This document shows positions 27,814 through 34,675 of a stretch of DNA of 64,000 nucleotides, one piece after another. Every line of letters begins with the position of its first letter. Position 1 is the first letter of the stretch. Under the pieces are notes generated by a model, which did no database searches, was not told where the DNA came from, and worked only from the letters and a program-made list of their open reading frames with translations. Origin of the DNA: Luteipulveratus mongoliensis (GTDB lineage: Bacteria; Actinomycetota; Actinomycetes; Actinomycetales; Dermatophilaceae); NCBI RefSeq assembly GCF_001190945.1, contig NZ_CP011112.1, forward strand, positions 372,001 through 436,000, given 5' to 3'. Position numbers and translations under genes: made by a program.

Positions 27814-28434
27814 TCAGTTCGAGCAGTTCGGCGCGCCGAGCTGCGGGGAAATGCTGAGCGACTTCAGGTTGATGCCGCTGTTAAGGCGGATGCCGTACGC
27901 CTTCGCATCCACCTCGCCGAGGTTGACTCCCTGGTTGGTCTTGTCCGTGCGCAACCCGAAGCCGCCCGGGGTCCCACCGACTGCACCGTCACCAGCTGAG
28001 GTGCCGATGTCCGTGGCCGGCAGCTTGGCATCGGCGACGTTGAGGGAGTCGGCGTTGATGTCGATGTTGCCGACCTTGACGGGTGAGCCCGAGGTGATCT
28101 TCAGACCGATGGTGCCCAGGATCGGGAACTTCTGCTTGGCACCGATGCAGATGTCGGCCAGATTGCCGCCTTGCACCTTGGCCAAGGCGGCCTTCTTGTT
28201 GGCTGCGCTGTCGTCGCCCACTGACGACGCAGCTGACACGCCGTTGAGTGACAGCCCCAGCTGATCCGCCTTGAGGTTGCTCGTGGTGAGCGAGAAGGGC
28301 TCGGCGGCGGACAAGGATGCGGTCACCATGCCCTCCACGATGGCGACGGCGAGCCCGAGGCTCACTACGGCCGCAGGCGCTGCCACGACCGCGAACCGGC
28401 CGACGCGGACGCGGCCCATACCTTTTTCGATCAC
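27814..28434 (-). CDS. DUF6230-like envelope protein (copy 3, first gene of operon)
   Basis: From GTG 28434, five bases after GAGGGAG, the protein is 206 residues. It begins with a basic stretch and hydrophobic segment (VGRFAVVAAPAAVVSLGLAV), then a beta-rich domain with Cys in LADICIGAKQ and a terminal APNCSN, as in the other two copies. The long in-frame extension upstream to 28563 runs through promoter-like AT-rich DNA and is rejected. It heads a six-gene operon and lies divergent from a signal peptidase gene. Confidence 0.7.
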   Translation of the reverse strand: MIEKGMGRVRVGRFAVVAAPAAVVSLGLAVAIVEGMVTASLSAAEPFSLTTSNLKADQLGLSLNGVSAASSVGDDSAANKKAALAKVQGGNLADICIGAKQKFPILGTIGLKITSGSPVKVGNIDINADSLNVADAKLPATDIGTSAGDGAVGGTPGGFGLRTDKTNQGVNLGEVDAKAYGIRLNSGINLKSLSISPQLGAPNCSN

Positions 28435-28663
28435 GGGTACTCCCTCGCTCGGGCGGCATACGTGCCGCTGCTCGACCCCGGTGGACCGCGGTCCTCGGCG
28501 ACGGTTGTACAGATGTGCAAAAGTTGTATATCCGTCGACTCGATGCAGTGTGACACAACTCACGGACAGTTCAAAGGGGATGTTTGAAGTACGTTCGCAT
28601 CGCGGTCACGGGTCTGGAATTCCTGGCCGTGCAGACCAGGACCAAGCGGCGAGGGAGGGTGAT
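28435..28663. promoter_or_regulatory. Divergent promoter region between DUF6230 operon and signal peptidase gene
   Basis: This 229-base gap holds the AT-richest bases nearby. GTTGTA occurs twice on the plus strand (28504-28509 and 28523-28528), 19 bases apart, and a perfect TGTGACACA palindrome lies at 28549-28557. Both outward promoters and any shared operator should be here; no exact -35/-10 pair is assigned. Confidence 0.4.
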
Positions 28664-29320
28664 GTGGGCCAGCCAGTAGGCGGAGTGGCGCGTGTCCAGC
28701 GACCTGGCGCGGCTGCTCGTCGCCACCGCCGACGCGTGATCGGTGGATCAGTGGCAGGCGCTCTGGCGCTGCTCCTCATCACCGTGGTGCTGGTCCTGCT
28801 GGTGTTCTCCGTGCAGGTGTCCGGGTCGAGCATGGAGCCGACGCTCCGGTCTGGAGACCGCCTGTTCGTCAACCTCCTGCACAGCGGAAGCAAGGCGCAC
28901 CGCTTCGACATCGTGCAGGTGAGGCTGGGGCCGCAGCGTGAGCAGGCGGTCAAGCGGTTGATCGGTCTGCCGGGCGATCAGGTGCGCGTCCGTCTGGACG
29001 GTCGGCGCAACGTGGTCGAGCTCAAGCCGGCCGGTCAGCAGCAGTGGCTCCGAGTGGAAAACCCCGCCTGGGAGGCGGCCGACGATCACCGCGTCTGCTG
29101 CGACGTACTGGGCCGCGGTTCGGACGACACGACCGCAGCCACCGTGCCCGTCGGCATGGGTTGGGTTCTTGGTGACAACCTCGACTACTCGGACGACTCG
29201 CGCACGTACGGCTTCGTCAAGCTCGACGACATCGGCGCCACCCTCAATCTCCGCGTGCTGCCGCTGGGCCGCGCCGGCCACATCTCGCACGACGACGTCG
29301 TACTGCGGCCGGTCTCCTAG
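28664..29320 (+). CDS. Type I signal peptidase (S26)
   Basis: From GTG 28664, behind GGGAGGG, the protein is 218 residues. It has a basic cytoplasmic tail, one membrane helix (about 25-50), the serine box SGSSMEPTL (Ser56), the lysine box QAVKRLIGLPGD (Lys97), and a late GWVLGDNLDYSDDSR. The Ser-Lys dyad cuts signal peptides on the outer face of the membrane. It stands alone, divergent from an operon that encodes several exported proteins, so it might be a dedicated processing enzyme rather than the housekeeping LepB. An upstream ATG at 28580 is less likely because it lacks a well-spaced ribosome site. Confidence 0.88.
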   Translation: MGQPVGGVARVQRPGAAARRHRRRVIGGSVAGALALLLITVVLVLLVFSVQVSGSSMEPTLRSGDRLFVNLLHSGSKAHRFDIVQVRLGPQREQAVKRLIGLPGDQVRVRLDGRRNVVELKPAGQQQWLRVENPAWEAADDHRVCCDVLGRGSDDTTAATVPVGMGWVLGDNLDYSDDSRTYGFVKLDDIGATLNLRVLPLGRAGHISHDDVVLRPVS

Positions 29321-29324
29321 TGAC

Positions 29325-29816
29325 CTAGGCCGAGCGGCGCCCAGCCACCGTTCCCGGTGCTTCGATCAGGGCGAGCGCGTCACGGTCCTTGAGGACCTTG
29401 GGGTTGGACGACTCGATGCCGGCATCGAGATAGATCTGGTCGAGGCTCGAACGCCCACCACGGCTGACTGCCCGCGCCATCGGCCCCATGCCGACGAGCA
29501 TCAGCACGGCAACGACCGTCAAGGCGATCGAGACGGTGCTGCCGACATCGAACCGTGGCAGGACCAACCACGCGACCACGAGGCACACGACACCGGTGCC
29601 GGCCAACAGCAGGAAGGCGTTGGAACGCCGATCAAACGAGGTGCCGAACGTGTCGAGACGCTCGTCCAAGGCGTACAGATCGGAGAGCTCGAGCCGCCGG
29701 TTCGTCTCGTATCGCAGGTACTTCAACCGGTCATTGTCCGGGCCAGGTGGCCAGGTCTGCAGGACCGTGCCGTCTGCGGCAATGAACCACTGGGGCTCGT
29801 GGGCTTCCTGGCTCAT
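29325..29816 (-). CDS. Hypothetical two-helix membrane protein
   Basis: The 163-residue protein has a cytoplasmic N-terminal region of about 65 residues with WFIAADGTVLQTWPPG and an Arg/Glu/Leu-rich helix, followed by two membrane helices (about 69-88 and 95-115) and a short tail. ATG 29816 is preferred because GAGGAG lies seven bases before it. It converges with the signal peptidase gene, four bases apart. I do not recognise the family and see no catalytic motif. Confidence 0.55.
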   Translation of the reverse strand: MSQEAHEPQWFIAADGTVLQTWPPGPDNDRLKYLRYETNRRLELSDLYALDERLDTFGTSFDRRSNAFLLLAGTGVVCLVVAWLVLPRFDVGSTVSIALTVVAVLMLVGMGPMARAVSRGGRSSLDQIYLDAGIESSNPKVLKDRDALALIEAPGTVAGRRSA

Positions 29817-29908
29817 CGACACTCCTCGCGTGGCGCCCCTTGGGCAATCTGAGGCGGGAGCCGGATCCTACTTCCCTCGCTGGCCGCGGCCAGCGAGGGA
29901 ACACGAAA

Positions 29909-29938
29909 GTCCCCGGCCGGGTGACCCTGGCCGGGGAC
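29909..29938. terminator. Terminator-like hairpin resembling that at 2071-2103
   Basis: GTCCCCGGCC at 29909-29918 pairs with GGCCGGGGAC at 29929-29938. It shares AGTCCCCGGCCGGGT with the hairpin at 2071. No gene clearly ends here, so it may stop transcripts arriving from the gene-poor stretch to the right. Confidence 0.5.
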
Positions 29939-29940
29939 AT

Positions 29941-30431
29941 TCACATCGCGTGCGCGGTGTCCAATCGCAGGTCGGATCGCGTGTCGCGCGTCTCGCTCCC
30001 GAGGGCTTGGTCTGAAAGTCCCGGGGGTTTCGGCACTGGCGCCCTACCTCCTAGACGTGTGCCGTGGGTCGCTGCGCACGTCTGATCGAGGCAGACGGCG
30101 CGTAGCGGTCTGAACCGAGTCGCGAGCAATGAGTGGGAGATTCACGCTGGTCCGAGGCGTGCTCCCAAAGTCCCAAGGGTTTCGGTCCCGGCACGCACGA
30201 GGGCGCCGCATCGGCTTCCTCTGGAGCATCGTCTCCAGGTCTGCCATGTTGCGACAGAACGTGTTCGGGTTGCTCTTGTGCGGAGCACTCGCCTGGACCT
30301 GGAAGTTCATCACTGCGATCGACATCGCGACTACGAGGAGGAGGTACGAGCGGACTGACCAGTCGTGTCACGGTTTGACCACCTTGCGAGTCCCTGACCG
30401 CCGTCGGTGATCTGTGGCGGGGTGCGGCACG
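29941..30431. other. Gene-poor stretch with an imperfect direct repeat
   Basis: No reading frame here has convincing codon use or a ribosome site. AAAGTCCCGGGGGTTTCGG at 30015-30033 recurs as AAAGTCCCAAGGGTTTCGG at 30167-30185, 17 of 19 bases alike and 152 bases apart. Its meaning is unknown. Confidence 0.4.
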
Positions 30432-30453
30432 ATTGAAATACTAGTATTTTAAT
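30432..30453. promoter_or_regulatory. Palindromic operator and leaderless promoter of the XRE gene
   Basis: AAATACTAGTATTT (30436-30449) is a perfect 14-base palindrome, extending to 22 bases with one mismatch. It is very AT-rich in a GC-rich genome. TATTTT at 30445-30450 lies six bases before GTG 30457, the place of a -10 box for a leaderless mRNA. Autorepression by the XRE protein is the natural reading. Confidence 0.6.
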
Positions 30454-30456
30454 CTT

Positions 30457-30732
30457 GTGGCACGACCTGAGCGCACGAAGGCAGAGCGTCGGATGGGCGC
30501 TGCCCTGGGGTGTGAGTTGCGGGAGTGCCGAGGGGCGCAGTCAGTGCAGGAGCTATCGAGTCAATGCGGGTTGGCGGTGGACACGCTCCGTGCGATCGAG
30601 CGTGGGTCGATCGCTTCCCCAGGCTTTTTCGCGGTCGCGGAGGTGGCTACCGCGTTGGGCGTCTCTCTCGACTCCTTGATGGATGCGGTCAGAGGTCGCG
30701 TGAGAAGTCTCGAGACAGAGGCGGTGTCATGA
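30457..30732 (+). CDS. XRE-family HTH regulator
   Basis: The 91-residue protein is essentially one XRE helix-turn-helix (CELRECRGAQSVQELSSQCG, LAVDTLRAIERGS, FAVAEVATALGVSLDSLM). It lacks an extra sensing domain. It starts at GTG 30457 without a ribosome site, seven bases after a palindrome in an apparent leaderless promoter. Its stop overlaps the next start in ATGA. The two-gene layout recalls toxin-antitoxin or other self-limited modules with an HTH first gene, but the partner is not a known toxin. Confidence 0.82.
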   Translation: MARPERTKAERRMGAALGCELRECRGAQSVQELSSQCGLAVDTLRAIERGSIASPGFFAVAEVATALGVSLDSLMDAVRGRVRSLETEAVS

Positions 30733-31403
30733 CGGGCCTGCTTCAGCCGGAGGACCTGACCGGCGACCAGCTGCACCTCGTCCGTGGGGGCGCGCGTCTG
30801 TCTGGTGGACGAACGGACATCGTGTTCAGCACCCGTGAGCCCGAGCACCAGCGACGAATACTGGCGCGCCTCGCGCAGGTCGATGACTTGGATGCTCTCC
30901 GTCTGTTCATGTCTTTGCCGTTGCAGTACCCCGTATCAGTCGACGCGCTCAGCGCTGAGCAACGGACCATTTTGCGTCGCGTTCCCGCTGGGTCGGTGAC
31001 GCTCAGTGGCGCGTTCGCGACCCGCGTGCTGGATCATGCGGTGGATGTTCGCGCAGTCGTGGTGCGGTCTCCGCGGTGGCGGCCCGGGCTTCGACTGGCG
31101 GGGCGCTTCCTCGGCGCAGCGCCGACGGTGCTGATCCTCCCGTCGTCAGCGCATGTGCCACCGACTGAGATCTGGGAGGCCGCTGTCACCGGCGTCGGGG
31201 TCTGGGTTGACGAGCCTGATGGGCTGCACGAGTTGGTGCCTGTTGGCCGGTTCCGCCCTGAGGTCATCAAGCCTGCGATGTGGCGGTTTGAGGAACGAGC
31301 CTATGGCGCGTGGCTCAGATCAGGGCCCGAACCGCCGGTGGGATCGGGAGCGTGCGAGCGTCGATACGCATCAGGTTCCGAAGGGTCGTATCGAACTCGG
31401 TAA
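30729..31403 (+). CDS. Unknown partner of the XRE regulator
   Basis: The 224-residue soluble protein is translated from an ATGA overlap with the XRE gene. It reads as a mixed alpha/beta protein: a region around residues 35-90 rich in Arg and Leu, a strand-rich middle (VTLSGAFATRVLDHAVDVRAVVV), and a conserved-looking GRFRPEVIKPAMWRFEERAYG near 180-200. I recognise no family. Its last 29 codons lie over the end of the convergent gene and may be a run-through tail rather than original protein. Coupling to an XRE gene suggests a two-component regulatory or toxin-like module; that is inference. Confidence 0.55.
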   Translation: MTGLLQPEDLTGDQLHLVRGGARLSGGRTDIVFSTREPEHQRRILARLAQVDDLDALRLFMSLPLQYPVSVDALSAEQRTILRRVPAGSVTLSGAFATRVLDHAVDVRAVVVRSPRWRPGLRLAGRFLGAAPTVLILPSSAHVPPTEIWEAAVTGVGVWVDEPDGLHELVPVGRFRPEVIKPAMWRFEERAYGAWLRSGPEPPVGSGACERRYASGSEGSYRTR

Positions 31404-32400
31404 CCGGGACCCGCGGCAGGAGAGCGGTGTGTGCGAGGAGGCCGGACAGCCGGTGCTTGTGAGCCGATAGTTGCAGGCTGCCGGGGGCCATCGCTGTCAT
31501 CGCGGTGTACACCGCCGACATTGCGTGGATGTTGTGGTCGCGGATCGCTTTCTTCGACTGATCGGTGGCGCTGAAGGAGTCGACAGGCGCCTTGCAGATG
31601 GTGCATCGCGGCGCGCGCGTCGAGATGTACCAGTCGGCGTAGATCATGGGGCTGCGCATCTCCAGGAGCTCAGAGTGCAGCAGGCCAGGGACGAAACCGG
31701 CCGCATTGAAGCCGCCGCCCCCGCAACCAGGCACCCTGGGGAACCGCTGCGTACTGCTCGTGCCGACGAATACTCGCCCCGCACCGTGCGCGATCGCGTC
31801 GAGTGCAACGAGCGGCTCGACACCCACGAGCCACGCCCCCGGGTGGGCCGCAAGAACTGTCCGGAGTGCAGTCAACGCAGGTTTGCTGGTCAAGGGCCGG
31901 TACTTCGCAGCGAACAGCAGCGCGATCGGACGCCCATCCAGCGGCGCCAGTGCTCTCCGGAATCTGCTGATGTTCGCCGAACCCATCATCACTGCATCTG
32001 TGGCGATGAACGGGACAAGGCGCGGATCGGAGACGGTCATCAACGCCGAGACGAGTGCGTCGAGCGCGGCCCAATCTCCAGCCTGGACGAAGTAGGAGGG
32101 TGAGAGCACCTTGGCAGTCCCTGACCGGGTCAGCACAGAACCCACCCACTCGTCGAGGTGGGCCGCGAACAGGCCACCAGCCCCCACCCCTGCGGACGGC
32201 TTCGCGGGCGTGGCCACGACATTGCGCCAGTAACCGTGGTCGATGACCAGTTCGCTGGCCCTGCCGTGTGCCGTCAACGCCGACACCAACGTGCGGGGCT
32301 CTGGGTCACGCACCAGCAACGGCCGGCTCCCAGCGCCTGGCAACGTAGCGATCTCATACGCGTCGTTTCGAACGGTGTAGACGCCGATCGGCTCGGTCAT
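31315..32400 (-). CDS. Unknown protein, possible TIM barrel with Cys/His cluster
   Basis: The 361-residue protein has alternating strands and helices (KVLSPSYFV, RLVPFIATDAV, RPIALLFAA, AWLVGVEPLVALDAIAHGAGRVFVG) that look like a TIM barrel. CTIC (Cys266, Cys269) is followed by HNIH (His289, His292), a plausible zinc site. The order of a GVEP-GAGRVFVG stretch followed by Cys and His weakly recalls tRNA-guanine transglycosylase-like enzymes, but the first Cys of their zinc motif is absent and the catalytic Asp is not certain. ATG 32400 follows AGGAG. It is divergent from a zinc-finger gene and overlaps the XRE partner by 89 bases at the 3' end. Confidence 0.5.
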   Translation of the reverse strand: MTEPIGVYTVRNDAYEIATLPGAGSRPLLVRDPEPRTLVSALTAHGRASELVIDHGYWRNVVATPAKPSAGVGAGGLFAAHLDEWVGSVLTRSGTAKVLSPSYFVQAGDWAALDALVSALMTVSDPRLVPFIATDAVMMGSANISRFRRALAPLDGRPIALLFAAKYRPLTSKPALTALRTVLAAHPGAWLVGVEPLVALDAIAHGAGRVFVGTSSTQRFPRVPGCGGGGFNAAGFVPGLLHSELLEMRSPMIYADWYISTRAPRCTICKAPVDSFSATDQSKKAIRDHNIHAMSAVYTAMTAMAPGSLQLSAHKHRLSGLLAHTALLPRVPVTEFDTTLRNLMRIDARTLPIPPAVRALI

Positions 32401-32454
32401 CCCAGCTCCTGGAGGGTCGCGCACTACTGACCGCTCAAGTTTCTCCTCGAATAT

Positions 32455-32554
32455 TTCACGCGAATTTATCCACGCCAACTGCGGCGCGTCTCTCGACCAC
32501 ATCCTCGAAAATGCGGTGGTTTCACGGCATAATGCGAGGATAGTTTCGCGCGAA
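32455..32554. promoter_or_regulatory. Two TTCRCGCGAA sites in a divergent promoter
   Basis: TTCACGCGAA (32455-32464) and the perfect palindrome TTCGCGCGAA (32545-32554) lie exactly 90 bases apart, each followed by TTT. They flank the divergent starts of the barrel-like and zinc-finger genes. CATAAT at 32528-32533 could be the -10 box of the latter. Confidence 0.4.
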
Positions 32555-32566
32555 TTTGGTGGTGGA

Positions 32567-32995
32567 GTGGCAAAGTCCTCGGGTGCACGCGTCGTCAGCT
32601 TGCCGTCGCACGGCGAGGGGCTGGTGGCGTACTGCGTCCGGTGCCAGAGCGAGTTCCGTCGGCCCGTGCAGCCAGGGAGGCCCGCGCAGTACTGCTCCAC
32701 CGAGTGCCGGAGCGAGGCCTATCGGCGCCTTCGGGAAGCGAGGGGCAGGCTCGCGCACTTCGAGACCGTCGTTGTGCAACTCCGACGAGAAGTGGCACAC
32801 CTCGAACACGGCTCCGACGATGACCAAGCCGAGCTGGACCGCGAACAGGCCCGCTCCACCGCGATGAGCGCGCTCGACCGAGCCGAAGCGAGCCTGGTCT
32901 TCCTCACACAGCCGAACGATCAGGCCACCGACCTCCTACGCGCCCTGGTCGAGACTGTCGCACCAGTCCTCCGCGACGAACGCCCCAAGTCCTGA
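32567..32995 (+). CDS. Small zinc-finger/coiled-coil protein
   Basis: From GTG 32567 the protein is 142 residues. Cys23, Cys26, Cys43 and Cys47 (AYCVRC and QYCSTECR) form a treble-clef-like zinc finger. It is followed by a long charged helix or coiled coil (about 50-110) with Arg/Glu heptads and a short hydrophobic C-terminal helix. Similar CxxC-YCSxxC proteins in actinobacteria are usually annotated as hypothetical or DNA-binding. It lies divergent from the barrel-like gene with shared operator-like sites, so the two may act together. Confidence 0.6.
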   Translation: MAKSSGARVVSLPSHGEGLVAYCVRCQSEFRRPVQPGRPAQYCSTECRSEAYRRLREARGRLAHFETVVVQLRREVAHLEHGSDDDQAELDREQARSTAMSALDRAEASLVFLTQPNDQATDLLRALVETVAPVLRDERPKS

Positions 32996-33484
32996 CACCC
33001 GCTGCACCGGGGTCACTCACCTGTGGAGTCGCTGCGGACGCAGTAGTGACGACGCAGCCACATTCGAACCTGGGGCGCGAGTCACCTTTCGTGAATGTCA
33101 CGGATCTGGCCGATCATCCTGGCCGATTCGTCCTTGGGGACGGCACAGCCCGATCTGGAGTTGTCCAGCCTGAGGTCGGCTAAGCTGCGATTGACACCCC
33201 ATCTGCCCCACCTCATCGATCACGACTCGTCGTCGAGCACCACGGGCGCGGCGACACCGACGACAGGGGTTGGTCTGGTCGGCGATGCCGGCACCCGGCT
33301 TAATGGGCAGGGCCAGGGTCCCAGTGATGGTGTCCGTCAATGGATCTCGGTCGAGGCCACTCGATCCTTGCTTGACGTCATCTGAGCCAACGCTCGCACT
33401 CGGGTGAAGCGATGGATGGAGCACTCGTCACGGCGAGACTGCCCTCACGGGGTGCGGAGCCAGGTGGAGCGGCATCATCGCGTC
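32996..33484. other. Intergenic stretch without a supported gene
   Basis: Short frames on both strands here lack ribosome sites, codon bias and family resemblance. I see no RNA gene or strong repeat. Confidence 0.5.
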
Positions 33485-34237
33485 ATGACGAAGAAGGCGT
33501 ACAGCGATGCAGACCGGATCATGCTTTTCAGGTCCGCCTTCCACGATATGGCTGGACGCTCATTCTGGCCCGACATCCGCGAGCACGGCCGTGTGGACCG
33601 TCTCGCGACGGTCAGCTTCCGAGTCGTCAAGGCGACGGGCATGGTCGAAGTGACACAGTCAGCGATCACAGACCGCGATGCGGATCTGCTGGCATCCCAC
33701 ATCCGCAAGTTCACTTCGTCACAGGACCCTGCCTACGTGCTTGGCGTGCTGAGGTCAGCAGTCCGGCTCGGGGCGACCGGAACTGGACTCAGGGAGGCCG
33801 AGAGCCAGTGGGAGCAGATCAGCGCGAAGCGGTTTCCGTTTCTGGTGGCCGATGGCGCATCAGTCGGTATGCGCATCCCGGGCTTGGCCCAGACGATCTG
33901 GTGGCCCGGTGTTGGGGCCCGGCCACTCGCAGGGCTGGGTAGCGAGGACGTTTCTCCGCTCGACTGCGCGGATGTCTACTTCAACGAAGGCCTGTTCCAC
34001 ACGTTCGAGCAGGACCGGCGAGAAGATGTACGCGCCGTGGTGCGCTCGATCCCGCCAGCCCTCCGAGACAACCTCGCGCGGATGGCACTCGGCGTCACCA
34101 TCTACTGCGTCACAATCCTCCATCACGTCACCACTGAGCTGAGCGACGACCGGACGTGTGGCGACGAGTGCCCCGAGATGCAGATCCTCAAGCGGCTGTC
34201 TCCTCAGGGCTTGTCCACATCAGCCGACGAGGCGTGA
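33485..34237 (+). CDS. Hypothetical protein
   Basis: The 250-residue soluble protein is probably mostly helical. It has early WPDIREHGR and RLATVSFRVV segments, a middle region SAKRFPFLVADGASVGMRI, and a helical end containing CGDECPEMQ (two Cys, perhaps metal-binding). No signal peptide or membrane helix is seen. The ribosome site is weak. I do not recognise it. It is the last complete gene of the unfamiliar block that ends at tRNA-Leu. Confidence 0.5.
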   Translation: MTKKAYSDADRIMLFRSAFHDMAGRSFWPDIREHGRVDRLATVSFRVVKATGMVEVTQSAITDRDADLLASHIRKFTSSQDPAYVLGVLRSAVRLGATGTGLREAESQWEQISAKRFPFLVADGASVGMRIPGLAQTIWWPGVGARPLAGLGSEDVSPLDCADVYFNEGLFHTFEQDRREDVRAVVRSIPPALRDNLARMALGVTIYCVTILHHVTTELSDDRTCGDECPEMQILKRLSPQGLSTSADEA

Positions 34238-34292
34238 CCCATCGAGTTATCGCCAAAGCTCCACGTCCTCGCGCCGAGATCGCCGCATCCAC

Positions 34293-34475
34293 TCAGAGTC
34301 GCTTGATCAAATCACCCGGCACGCAGTCGAGTGCTGCCGCCAGCGCGGTGACCCGGACAACGCCCAGGTCCTGGAGGCCTCGCTCCACGCGGCTGATCCT
34401 GACCCGGTCGATGCCCGACACGGCAGCGAGGTCAGCCTGCGACAACCCGCGCGCTCCTTCCGCATCTACTCCGAC
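34293..34475 (-). pseudogene. 5'-truncated XRE HTH gene
   Basis: The minus frame from 34475 to the TGA at 34293 encodes an almost complete XRE domain (GLSQADLAAVSGIDRVRISR, VERGLQDLG, ALAAALDCVPGDLIKRL). It has no usable start codon: a TGA stands at 34476-34478, next to the tRNA terminator. The first helix of the domain is missing, so the gene has been cut. Such a remnant next to the 3' side of a tRNA is typical of a decayed integrated element. Confidence 0.65.
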
Positions 34476-34483
34476 TCAACGAA

Positions 34484-34517
34484 AACGGCCCGCGACGGAG
34501 AACCGTCGCGGGCCGTT
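34484..34517 (-). terminator. Rho-independent terminator of tRNA-Leu
   Basis: A perfect 15-bp stem (AACGGCCCGCGACGG with CCGTCGCGGGCCGTT) with loop AGAA is followed on the minus strand by TTTTC. It lies 66 bases after the tRNA 3' end. Confidence 0.85.
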
Positions 34518-34582
34518 TCGGCAGGTCAACCCGTTTCCGGGTTTGTCACCCCTCCAGCGAGGAGTGCGGCAACCTGCCCGCG

Positions 34583-34665
34583 TGCGCGAGGGGGGATTTG
34601 AACCCCCACGCCCTTTCGGACACTGGCACCTGAAGCCAGCGCGTCTGCCGTTCCGCCACTCGCGC
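34583..34665 (-). tRNA. tRNA-Leu(CAG)
   Basis: The 83-base minus-strand RNA folds as a class II tRNA: acceptor GCGCGAG/CTCGCGC, anticodon stem CTGGC/GCCAG around loop TTCAGGT with anticodon CAG, an extended variable arm, and a T arm GGGGG-TTCAAAT-CCCCC. The discriminator is A and CCA is not encoded. A tRNA-Leu at this place beside fhaA is conserved in many actinobacteria. Its 3' end faces the unfamiliar block to the left. Confidence 0.95.
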
Positions 34666-34675
34666 GAGTGCCGAC

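Noticed and set aside
30129-30410. 93-codon plus-strand frame before the XRE gene
   Set aside because: A short hydrophobic stretch is present, but the start has no ribosome site and codon third positions are not GC-enriched.
33095-33424. Small frames on both strands in the 33.1-33.4 kb gap
   Set aside because: No ribosome site, no codon bias, no family likeness, and the two strands overlap each other.
34583-34665. att site for an integrated element in tRNA-Leu
   Set aside because: I looked for a second copy of the tRNA 3' end sequence in the 29.8-34.5 kb block and did not see one; no integrase gene is present.
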